From Cyclobacteriaceae bacterium (GTDB taxonomy: Bacteria; Bacteroidota; Bacteroidia; Cytophagales; Cyclobacteriaceae): a DNA stretch of 9,613 nt. Both the position numbers and the translations under genes were made by a program. Location: the NCBI GenBank assembly GCA_029861825.1, contig JAOTYN010000132.1, forward strand, positions 1 to 9,613, read 5' to 3'. The notes below the pieces were generated by a model that saw only the letters and a program-made list of their open reading frames with translations, made no database searches and was not told where the DNA came from. This document shows, one piece after another, positions 1-6,220 of this stretch (position 1 is the first letter of the stretch; every line of letters begins with the position of its first letter).

Positions 1-1
1 T

Positions 2-1063
2 ATTGCCCAAGGAAAGAGTCACGTGAGGTTCTACGAGAAAGAGGGCCGTTTATATTTTGCCACCCATATCGGGTTTTACGAAATGATCGATGGCATGGAA
101 CGATTACCTGTCAATCCGCCGAAAGGATACCAGCTTTATCCGGGCGGACATATTTTGTCCTATGACATGTCGACCGGATCTTTCGAGAATTTGGCCGATG
201 CACCAAACGGTGAGGGGATCATCACCATGACCATGGATGAAAAAAGGGGTCACATATTCGGCATAACCTGGCCCAGTGGTTACTTCCTCCATTATGATCT
301 GGAAAAGGACCAAATGAATAATCTGGGACAAATTTCCCATAATGGAGAAGCAGGAACCGTTGGAGAAGATTATCGGGTGGTCTGCCGATCCATGTTTGTT
401 GATGATCGAGACGGGTCGACCTATTTCACTACTTCTGAAGGCGATATATTTACTTATAACCCTAGCACCTCCGCGGGAATAGAAAAAGTGGCCGGCGTTC
501 ATATGCGACTTGATTATTTTGGCAAGTACGACTTCACCAGGCCCGGAACTATGGCCTATAACTGGAGAACCATCGTATGGTCTGCTGCTGAAGGAGTGGC
601 CTATGGCGTGCACGGCAATTCCGGATATTTATTTCGTTTCGATCCCCGTAAGCCGGAAATCGAAATAGTGGATAGGATCACCTCCGAACCATCAAAAAAA
701 AGCGGCATGTTCGACTATTTTACCTATGGATACTTAGGCTTTCAACTTGGTCCGGATGATCAAACCTTGTATTACCTTACCGGAGGCCCTATATATGTCG
801 ACGGTAAACGAGAGGAGTTGGACGATCAAATCAAAGTAGGCACCAAGGGATTAGAGAACCTACATCTGATCACCTACCATATCCCCAGCGGAAAATATAG
901 GGATCACGGCGCTGTTTTTTATAAAGACGGCACCCGGCCCACCCATGTTAATGCCATTGCCGTAGGACCAAATGGTCATGTATATACCCTGGGACGATTC
1001 GAACACAATGGAATAATGATTGAAGATCTGGTGAAAATACCCAATCCATTTTCAAGTGAATAG
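2..1063 (+). CDS. Beta-propeller protein, 5'-truncated by the window edge
   Basis: The reading frame is open from the first complete codon at base 2 to the TAG at 1061-1063 (354 codons). There is no in-frame stop upstream of the GTG at 23, so the real start almost certainly lies outside the window. The protein shows blade-like repeats in which a beta strand ends in a short aromatic/Asp turn, for example HILSYDMSTG, GYFLHYDLEKD, DIFTYNPSTS and YLFRFDPRKPE. Each is followed by a segment such as RGHIFGITWPSG or GVAYGVHGNSG. This is the pattern of Kelch/WD40/NHL-type propellers that Bacteroidota and Planctomycetes carry beside carbohydrate genes. No catalytic motif is recognisable, so the function is unknown; ligand binding or a lyase-like role are both possible. 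It converges on the oxidoreductase gene at 1342-2481 and is not obviously part of the plus-strand operon that begins at 2662. Confidence 0.8.
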   Translation: MAQGKSHVRFYEKEGRLYFATHIGFYEMIDGMERLPVNPPKGYQLYPGGHILSYDMSTGSFENLADAPNGEGIITMTMDEKRGHIFGITWPSGYFLHYDLEKDQMNNLGQISHNGEAGTVGEDYRVVCRSMFVDDRDGSTYFTTSEGDIFTYNPSTSAGIEKVAGVHMRLDYFGKYDFTRPGTMAYNWRTIVWSAAEGVAYGVHGNSGYLFRFDPRKPEIEIVDRITSEPSKKSGMFDYFTYGYLGFQLGPDDQTLYYLTGGPIYVDGKREELDDQIKVGTKGLENLHLITYHIPSGKYRDHGAVFYKDGTRPTHVNAIAVGPNGHVYTLGRFEHNGIMIEDLVKIPNPFSSE

Positions 1064-1101
1064 ACCATAGTTGTGAGGTAATCATTGGGGTGGATGGTTA
1101 T

Positions 1102-1135
1102 GGGATTTGGCTTTTGCCAACTCAAACCAAGTCCC
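1102..1135 (+). terminator. Possible weak terminator hairpin after the propeller gene
   Basis: GGGATTTGG at 1102-1110 can pair with CCAAGTCCC at 1127-1135: nine pairs, one of them G-U, around a 16-base loop. A smaller hairpin, TTGGC-TTTT-GCCAA (1107-1120), competes with it. No T-run follows, so intrinsic termination is uncertain. It is the only sizeable stem noticed downstream of the propeller stop codon. Confidence 0.3.
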
Positions 1136-1176
1136 AAAGTAGACTGGTAATTAAGGAGTATTAACCTTACTAATAG

Positions 1177-1269
1177 GAACTAAAAAGGCAGGAACGATAT
1201 TCTGAAAGTGAAAAAAGAGCCTTAGAGTCGATCATTCATGAGCCTGAATTCCGAAAATTACTAGACTAA
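1177..1269 (+). pseudogene. Orphan 3' coding remnant
   Basis: Thirty codons, open from just after a TAG (1174-1176) to a TAA (1267-1269), encode a highly charged, helix-like peptide that contains RYSESEKRALES and ends HEPEFRKLLD. The composition resembles the C-terminal tail of a real protein, but there is no start codon and no room for one. The preceding stretch, 1066-1158, also reads as a plausible short peptide (containing VDGYGIWLLP) in another frame before a stop. I interpret the spacer as holding the decayed end of a lost gene. The family is not recognised. Short open frames also arise by chance, so this is tentative. Confidence 0.3.
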
Positions 1270-1279
1270 CATGTTCATT

Positions 1280-1319
1280 GCGATTGCCCATTACCCACTG
1301 CGAATTGCCAACTGCCCAC
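1280..1319. repeat. Degenerate 20-bp tandem repeat
   Basis: Two imperfect copies of a 20-base unit lie head to tail. The first begins GCGATTGCCC (1280-1299) and the second GCGAATTGCC (1300-1319); both end in a CCCAC-like motif. The ATTGCCNANTGCCCA character resembles short intergenic repeats that I associate with some Bacteroidota genomes. I could not check for other copies. Confidence 0.5.
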
Positions 1320-1342
1320 ACACTCACACTCACACTCACACT
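1319..1342. repeat. CACACT hexamer microsatellite, four perfect copies
   Basis: CACACT occurs four times in a row at 1319-1324, 1325-1330, 1331-1336 and 1337-1342. The array directly follows the 20-bp repeat and touches the stop codon (TGA on the minus strand, 1344-1342) of the oxidoreductase gene. A change in copy number here would alter only the 3' end of that transcript. Confidence 0.75.
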
Positions 1343-2481
1343 CAACTTAACCCCATCTCCCCCAAATCCAACTTTATCTTCGCTCCTCCCTCAGCTATAG
1401 ATTTATAGACAGCTTCCACTATGATCATATCCCTTTTACCCATTTCTCCCGGCACCAAGTTCTTGGTACCCTGTAAAATGTGCTTGGCAAAATCGTCCAT
1501 CTGCAATTTTTGTTGGCGTTCATGAGGAAATGAAAATTCCCCTTCCGAAGTACGACCATGCAGAGGTCCATAGTGATTGGCCGGTTGTAGCTCATACCAG
1601 CCGGAGTCGCAGGAGCCATAGAGGCGGTTGGCGCTGGCGTTGTGGGAGGTCATGATATTGCCCGCAGCTCCTCCGGGAAACTCAAACTGAGCGGTAATGG
1701 TCTCGTCGGTTTGCTTGAAATATTCCGGACGGGTACTGAATTCCTGGGCTTGCACGGAAATGGGATTCTCACCGGTGCCATAAATAACGCTTTGAATGGA
1801 ATATACCCCCATGTTCATCAGCGCCCCCCCACCAGACAATTTGATATCCAATCGCCACTGATCGGGATTACCTCTGGACATATAGGCAGCGTCGGCGGAA
1901 ACGTAGTGAACATCTCCAAAGGTCTTTTCCCGCACCAGACGCTTTACTTCCTGGGTATAGGGCTCGGAATGCAGCCGGTAGCCCACGGATAGCTTCACTC
2001 CGGCTTTTTCACAGGCCTGGATAATGGCGTCGCACTCCTCCACATTCATGGCCATGGGCTTTTCACAAATCACATGTTTCCCGGCCTGTGCCGCCCGTAT
2101 GGAAAAATCGACATGCATGCTGTTAGGAAGCACTACGTAGACAATATCAATGGCCTCATTATCGGCAATGGAATCAAAATTTTCATAATTGTAGATATTC
2201 GATGATGGGATCCCATATTTTTGGGCCCATTCCTTTTCTTTAGAAGGGGTGCCCGTGACAATGCCCGCCAGATGGCAATACTGGGTGTCTTGCAGTGACG
2301 GGGCCAACTGGTAAGTACTGTAGCTACCCAGTCCCACCAGGGCTATGCCCAATGAGTCTTTCTGCTTGGGAGCACAGGCTGTTACATGAGACAGGGGCAT
2401 ACCTGCTAAAAGTGCCGCCCCGCCTAATCCTTTACCCAGCCGTGAATTAAATTTTCTTCTTGATATCTTTTTCATTTCCAT
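1342..2481 (-). CDS. Tat-exported glucose-fructose oxidoreductase-like enzyme (Gfo/Idh/MocA family)
   Basis: This is a 379-aa NAD(P)-dependent sugar oxidoreductase of the GFOR type, predicted to act in the periplasm. I start it at the ATG at 2481; another ATG lies at 2475. This puts the Tat motif SRRKF at residues 7-11, followed by a hydrophobic stretch. A longer open frame to 2556 would bury the signal and run through a promoter-like site. VTAC (33-36) fits a lipobox, so it may be a Tat lipoprotein. The Rossmann motif VGLGSYS is at 49-55 and EKP at 140-142. The segments YNYENFDSIA and VLPNSMH closely match my memory of Zymomonas GFOR. The family motif GGGxLMDxGxY reads GGGALMNMGVY (217-227), with Asn for Asp but Tyr227 kept. 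It diverges from the operon at 2662. With a DUF1080 gene nearby, a 3-keto-glycoside role is plausible but inferred. Family assignment is firm; the substrate is unknown. Confidence 0.93.
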   Translation of the reverse strand: MEMKKISRRKFNSRLGKGLGGAALLAGMPLSHVTACAPKQKDSLGIALVGLGSYSTYQLAPSLQDTQYCHLAGIVTGTPSKEKEWAQKYGIPSSNIYNYENFDSIADNEAIDIVYVVLPNSMHVDFSIRAAQAGKHVICEKPMAMNVEECDAIIQACEKAGVKLSVGYRLHSEPYTQEVKRLVREKTFGDVHYVSADAAYMSRGNPDQWRLDIKLSGGGALMNMGVYSIQSVIYGTGENPISVQAQEFSTRPEYFKQTDETITAQFEFPGGAAGNIMTSHNASANRLYGSCDSGWYELQPANHYGPLHGRTSEGEFSFPHERQQKLQMDDFAKHILQGTKNLVPGEMGKRDMIIVEAVYKSIAEGGAKIKLDLGEMGLS

Positions 2482-2499
2482 ACAGTTTAAAGGCCTTAC

Positions 2500-2529
2500 T
2501 AAAGATAGCAAAGAGTAGCTTATGGGCAA
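2500..2529 (-). promoter_or_regulatory. Bacteroidota-type promoter of the oxidoreductase gene
   Basis: Read on the minus strand, TTG (2529-2527) is followed after exactly 19 bases by TATCTTTA (2507-2500). The phylum's consensus is TTG, about 19-21 bases, then TAnnTTTG, so only the last base of the -7 box differs. It leaves a short leader of roughly 10-20 bases before the ATG at 2481, which supports that start over the upstream one at 2556. Confidence 0.45.
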
Positions 2530-2576
2530 GACATAAATATTGGCTAGGCCGACCACTGACTTTTATAAAAAGCATA

Positions 2577-2591
2577 TTGACAAGTGGTCAA
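2577..2591. promoter_or_regulatory. Candidate operator, inverted repeat TTGAC-N5-GTCAA
   Basis: A perfect 5-bp inverted repeat (2577-2581 and 2587-2591) with a 5-base spacer sits between the divergent oxidoreductase gene and the NagB-like operon. Its position would allow one regulator to control both directions. Five-base arms are short enough to arise by chance, and no regulator gene is in the window. Confidence 0.28.
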
Positions 2592-2661
2592 CAAATAGGA
2601 AAAAGTGTAACTAAAAAAAATATTTGGTAGAAAATAACCGCTTCATTGATTATTATAGCCT

Positions 2662-3405
2662 ATGGATATTTTTATTGCGGATAACAAAAAAGAATTGGGA
2701 AAATATGCCGCTCACCTGGGGGCAAAGCTGATCCGGGAAGGCCTGGCTCAAAATGAAGCAGTCAATATCGTGGTGGCTACCGGAGCTTCCCAATTCGAGA
2801 TGCTGGAGGAATTAGTTAAGGCCGACCTGGATTGGTCCCGGGTAAAGGGCTTCCATTTAGATGAATACTTAGATTTGTCTATAGATCACCCGGCTTCCTT
2901 CAGAAAATATTTGAAGAAACGGTTTGTGGAAAAGGTACCCCTAAATGAATTCTATTATGTAAACGGTCAAAGCAATCCGGAGGAGGAATGCCAGCGTCTG
3001 GGCAAGCTGATCAATGAACACCCTATCTCAGTGGCGTTCGTAGGCATCGGTGAAAATGCCCACCTGGCGTTTAATGATCCCCCGGCCGATTTTGATACCT
3101 CCCACCCTTTTCTGGTGGTAGACCTGGACCAAGCCTGCCGCACCCAACAATTAAACGAGGGGTGGTTCGAGACTTTATCCGATGTACCCACCAGAGCCAT
3201 TAGCATGTCCATAAAGCAGATATTGACAAGCACCCATATCATTTGCACGGTACCGGATCAACGCAAGGCAATGGCGGTAGCTAAATCCGTTGAAGGCGAG
3301 GTCACTCCCATGGTGCCCGCCTCCGCGCTGCAAACTCATCCACAGGTTCATATGTGTCTGGACCGGGACTCCGCTTCCCAATTATCCCAGACCTCGTTGA
3401 AATGA
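2662..3405 (+). CDS. NagB-like glucosamine-6-phosphate deaminase/isomerase family protein
   Basis: This 247-aa cytoplasmic protein belongs to the NagB/6-phosphogluconolactonase superfamily and is slightly shorter than E. coli NagB (266 aa). ATGASQ (39-44) corresponds to the phosphate-binding loop. HLDEY (65-69) carries the Asp equivalent to catalytic Asp72. GIGENAHLAFNDPP (128-141) matches the GVGxDGHIAFNEP signature: His134 aligns with His143, but Asn132 replaces ring-opening Asp141 and Asp139 replaces Glu148. The ATGASQ and GENxHLAFNDPP variants are, from memory, typical of a Bacteroidota/Planctomycetes subgroup rather than classical NagB. Classical NagB converts glucosamine-6-P to fructose-6-P and ammonia; whether this subgroup does so is unclear. 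It has no signal peptide. It is the first gene of a five-gene operon, and its stop codon overlaps the transporter's start (ATGA). Confidence 0.88.
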   Translation: MDIFIADNKKELGKYAAHLGAKLIREGLAQNEAVNIVVATGASQFEMLEELVKADLDWSRVKGFHLDEYLDLSIDHPASFRKYLKKRFVEKVPLNEFYYVNGQSNPEEECQRLGKLINEHPISVAFVGIGENAHLAFNDPPADFDTSHPFLVVDLDQACRTQQLNEGWFETLSDVPTRAISMSIKQILTSTHIICTVPDQRKAMAVAKSVEGEVTPMVPASALQTHPQVHMCLDRDSASQLSQTSLK

Positions 3406-4646
3406 GCAACCTGTCGATCCGTAAAATTCTAGTGGCGTTCAGCGCGGTGGGTCCGGGATTATTCCTGATTGCCTACAATATTGGTACCGGAAGTATCATC
3501 ACTATGGCCAAGGCCGGCGCGGAATACGGCATGACGCTGTTCTGGGCGCTGGTGTTATCCTGCATTTTTACCTATGTCCTGATGATAGGCTACGGACAAG
3601 TTACCCTGATCAGCGGCAAAACCTCTCTCCACAATATTAAAATGCATATCCCCCGTTTTGGTAAGCCCCTGGCCCTCTACATTATTGTGGCTTTGATCAT
3701 TGGTGAGTTGCTGGCCTTAATGGGAATTATGGGGATCGTGGCCGATCTTTTACAAGAAGCTATCAGCATGCTCACCGGTGGGGTGTTGGTAAGTACCCTA
3801 AGCATTACCACCGTACTGATTGTATTGCTGTCCCTTTTGCTTTGGAATGGCCAGTACCAGATGTTCGAAAAATTACTGTCCGTACTGGTGGTGTTGATGA
3901 TTCTTTGCTTCCTCTATGTGTTCATAGCCGTAAAACCGGACCTCAATGAGATTCTAAGCGGACTGATGCCCAGCATTCCGAATCAACCGGGGTCATTGGG
4001 ACTGATTGCCGCCATGGCCGGGACCACCTGCTCGGCCGCGGTGTTTGTAATTAGAAGTATCGTGGTTTCAGAAAAAGGGTGGGATGCCAGTCAATTGAAA
4101 ACGGAAAAAAAAGATGCCTTTGTGTCCTCGTTGATGATGTTGTTTTTAAGCGGTATTATCATGGCCGTAGCTGCGGGCACCCTGCATGTGATGGGATTGC
4201 GGGTGACGGATACTGTAGAGCTTATTCAGCTCTTCGAACCTATTGGAGGAAAATTCGCCGCCATAGTGCTGATCGCAGGCATCACCGGTGCTGCTTTGTC
4301 CACCGTATTCCCTATCGTGCTCATTGCTCCCTGGCTGATCAGCGATTACAGCTCCCGTCCCCGGGATATTCGCTCCCCGTTATTCAGAACGCTGGGTCTC
4401 CTGGGGCTGTGTTTTGGTTTTGGCTTGCAATTCGTTGACGAGCGTCCTCCGGCCATGATGGTATTTTCACAGGCATTTCAGGCGTTCATTCTTCCTGCGG
4501 TTACCATTCCCATCTTAATCCTCATGGAAAACAAGTCGGTAATGAAAAATACTCCTATCTCTGTTTATTTGAAAATTGGAGTATGGTGTGTATTGCTATT
4601 TGGTATTTTAACCAGTTATTTGGCCATTGTCGAGTTTGTTAATTAG
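3402..4646 (+). CDS. NRAMP-fold transporter lacking canonical metal-binding motifs
   Basis: This is a 414-aa inner-membrane protein with about 11 hydrophobic helices. I start it at the ATG at 3402, which overlaps the previous stop by four bases. An in-frame ATG at 3354 would lie inside the NagB-like gene. GPGLFLIAY (17-25) and KAGAEYGMTLFW (37-48) align with helix 1 and the following loop of NRAMP metal transporters, and GQYQMFEKLLSVLVVLM (150-166) aligns with a later helix. The metal-binding DPGN of helix 1 is replaced by GTGS (28-31). In helix 6, the usual GATVMPHN reads GTTCSAAV (207-214), so the Met ligand and the Pro-His pair are both gone. NRAMP proteins normally carry Mn2+ or Fe2+ with protons. 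This protein lacks the ligands and sits in a sugar operon, so it more likely moves something else, perhaps a sugar or amino sugar. That substrate is inferred. Confidence 0.82.
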   Translation: MSNLSIRKILVAFSAVGPGLFLIAYNIGTGSIITMAKAGAEYGMTLFWALVLSCIFTYVLMIGYGQVTLISGKTSLHNIKMHIPRFGKPLALYIIVALIIGELLALMGIMGIVADLLQEAISMLTGGVLVSTLSITTVLIVLLSLLLWNGQYQMFEKLLSVLVVLMILCFLYVFIAVKPDLNEILSGLMPSIPNQPGSLGLIAAMAGTTCSAAVFVIRSIVVSEKGWDASQLKTEKKDAFVSSLMMLFLSGIIMAVAAGTLHVMGLRVTDTVELIQLFEPIGGKFAAIVLIAGITGAALSTVFPIVLIAPWLISDYSSRPRDIRSPLFRTLGLLGLCFGFGLQFVDERPPAMMVFSQAFQAFILPAVTIPILILMENKSVMKNTPISVYLKIGVWCVLLFGILTSYLAIVEFVN

Positions 4647-4666
4647 TACAATCCTAACTTAAAACA

Positions 4667-5425
4667 ATGAGAGCAATCAACATTTTAAAATTTCATCATC
4701 CCTTAATGGTGTTGACCCTAAGTGTAATAATGATGGCGGGCTGTAAAAAGCAAAAGGAACCAATTGCTTTGGAGCAGCAGCAGGCCAACGAGCCTCAGGA
4801 AGCCCCCTGGGTGCAGCTCTTTGACGGTGAAACCTTAAATGGCTGGGTAGCAAAAGGAGGTCCCAACCAATTCATGGTGGAAGACCATATGATCGTTTCC
4901 ACAGCCGAGTTGGAAAAACCGGGTGGTTATTTATGCTCTGTGAACGATTATGGGGATTTCATTCTGGAATGGGAAGTAAAAATAGATACTACCCTGAATT
5001 CAGGGATGCAGATTCGGGGGCAGATCTGGGAAAAAGATACGTCGTCGCTATATCTTGCCGGAAATGGTGAATTACGGGAAACGAGCTGGCAAGCCGGAGG
5101 TATATGGGGTTACCAGATAGAAATAGATCCCTCCCCCAGGGCCTGGTCCGGAGGCCTATACGAGCCGGGATACAGAGGCTGGCTAGTTGATCTGTCGCAG
5201 AATAAAGAGGCAGGGGCTGCTTTCGATCCCAACGGATGGAATAAAATGAAGGTAGAAGCAGCAGGCAATAGCATAAAGACCTGGGTAAATGGGGTATTGG
5301 CGGTAGATACTACCGATGACCTGCTGGCTTCAGGGTTTATAGGTCTTCAATACCACGAAGCCTATCACAGTAACCAGGCAGGAAAAAAAGTTTACTGGAA
5401 AAATATCCGGATTAAGGAATTATAA
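4667..5425 (+). CDS. DUF1080 (3-keto-disaccharide hydrolase family) lipoprotein
   Basis: This 252-aa protein has a lipoprotein signal ending MMAGC, with the lipidated Cys at residue 26, followed by a KKQKE linker. The body begins with the DUF1080 hallmark WVQLFDGETLNGW (48-60). It continues with a jelly-roll fold including FILEWEVKIDTTLNSG, GYQIEID and GGLYE, and closes with GLQYHEAY then KKVYWKNIRIKEL. The fold resembles concanavalin-like lectins and glucanases. Members of this family have been shown to hydrolyse 3-keto-glycosides produced by Gfo/Idh/MocA dehydrogenases, and such an enzyme lies divergently at 1342-2481. It starts 20 bp after the transporter gene and ends 7 bp before the CBM9-like gene, so it is co-transcribed. 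The location is the periplasm or an outer-membrane anchor. Family assignment is secure; the substrate is not known. Confidence 0.92.
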   Translation: MRAINILKFHHPLMVLTLSVIMMAGCKKQKEPIALEQQQANEPQEAPWVQLFDGETLNGWVAKGGPNQFMVEDHMIVSTAELEKPGGYLCSVNDYGDFILEWEVKIDTTLNSGMQIRGQIWEKDTSSLYLAGNGELRETSWQAGGIWGYQIEIDPSPRAWSGGLYEPGYRGWLVDLSQNKEAGAAFDPNGWNKMKVEAAGNSIKTWVNGVLAVDTTDDLLASGFIGLQYHEAYHSNQAGKKVYWKNIRIKEL

Positions 5426-5432
5426 ACCAACA

Positions 5433-6167
5433 ATGAAAATGATGCGAACCGTATTGATTGCCTTTATGATTATGATCTCCTACCATTCCCTTGATGCGCA
5501 AAAAAAGAAGACCAACTATATCAAAAAGATCCCGGCCCCCTTGACCATAGACGCGGATTGGGAAAAAGCTCCCTGGAATAAGATCGAAGCCATCAGCCTG
5601 GAGCATTACATGGGAGAAAGACCTGAGCATTTTCCTAAGGTACAGGTAAAGGCGGCCTATGATGATCAGTGTATTTATCTGATTTGGAAAGTTAATGATC
5701 AGTATGTGCGAGCGGTAGCAGAAAAGCACCAGGATCCTGTTTATAAAGATAGTTGCGTAGAGTTTTTCTTTTCCACCCATAATACCGAAGATCGAAGTTA
5801 TTTTAATCTGGAAATGAACTGCGGCGGCACCATGTTATTTAATCACCACGGCACGCCCGGTGACCAGGTGACCAAGCTACCCGACCATGACATGGAACAG
5901 GTAAAGATAGCCCACACCATGCCTAAGATGGTACCCACGGAGATTACCGATACCGTAACCTGGTACCTGGAATATGCCATACCATTCGCCATGTTAAACA
6001 AATATCAGGAATTTGAAACCCCCACCAGCGGCACCGTGTGGCAAGGTAATTTTTATAAGATTGCCGACGATACCTCTCATCCGCATTGGCTCACCTGGTC
6101 ACAGGTGGTATTTCCCAAGCCCCGGTTTCATATGCCCGAATTTTTCGGTAAGTTGGTTTTTGAGTGA
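5433..6167 (+). CDS. Secreted CBM9-like (DOMON-type) carbohydrate-binding protein
   Basis: This 244-aa protein has a Sec signal peptide (hydrophobic segment RTVLIAFMIMISYHS, likely cleaved after LDA or LDAQ near residue 22). The mature part is a single CBM9-like domain. The opening IDADWEKAPW is the usual strand 1, AYDDQCIYLIWKVND the core strand, and KDSCVEFFFS the conserved acidic strand. WYLEYAIPFAML follows, and the ending is WLTWSQV, PKPRFHMPEFFGKLVFE. The WxGNFYKIADD and FHxPEFFGxLxFE features match stand-alone CBM9-like proteins common in Bacteroidota. No catalytic residues are evident. The likely role is binding sugars at the cell envelope or acting as an accessory to the DUF1080 protein encoded 7 bp upstream. 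A 53-bp gap separates it from the NagA-like gene. Confidence 0.88.
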   Translation: MKMMRTVLIAFMIMISYHSLDAQKKKTNYIKKIPAPLTIDADWEKAPWNKIEAISLEHYMGERPEHFPKVQVKAAYDDQCIYLIWKVNDQYVRAVAEKHQDPVYKDSCVEFFFSTHNTEDRSYFNLEMNCGGTMLFNHHGTPGDQVTKLPDHDMEQVKIAHTMPKMVPTEITDTVTWYLEYAIPFAMLNKYQEFETPTSGTVWQGNFYKIADDTSHPHWLTWSQVVFPKPRFHMPEFFGKLVFE

Positions 6168-6220
6168 AATGGGTCAACATACCATAACCAATTCCTGTTC
6201 CGCCCATTAATTTAAGCACC

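Noticed and set aside
104..613. Minus-strand 169-codon open frame
   Set aside because: It is fully antisense to the propeller gene, with no domain or signal; a shadow frame.
2482..2556. N-terminal extension of the oxidoreductase gene to an ATG at 2556
   Set aside because: It would place 25 residues before the Tat motif and run through a good promoter-like site (2500-2529); the starts at 2481 or 2475 fit the signal peptide.
3354..3401. Upstream ATG at 3354 for the transporter
   Set aside because: It lies inside the NagB-like gene. The 16 extra residues are not membrane-like, and the ATGA overlap at 3402 is the usual coupling arrangement.
4079..4438. 119-codon open frame in another plus frame
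   Set aside because: It overlaps the transporter, is Cys/Arg/His-rich and unlike a natural protein; a shadow frame.
6168..6208. Inverted repeat AATGGG / CCCATT between the CBM9-like and NagA-like genes
   Set aside because: Six-base arms with a 29-base loop and no T-run; too weak to call an internal terminator.
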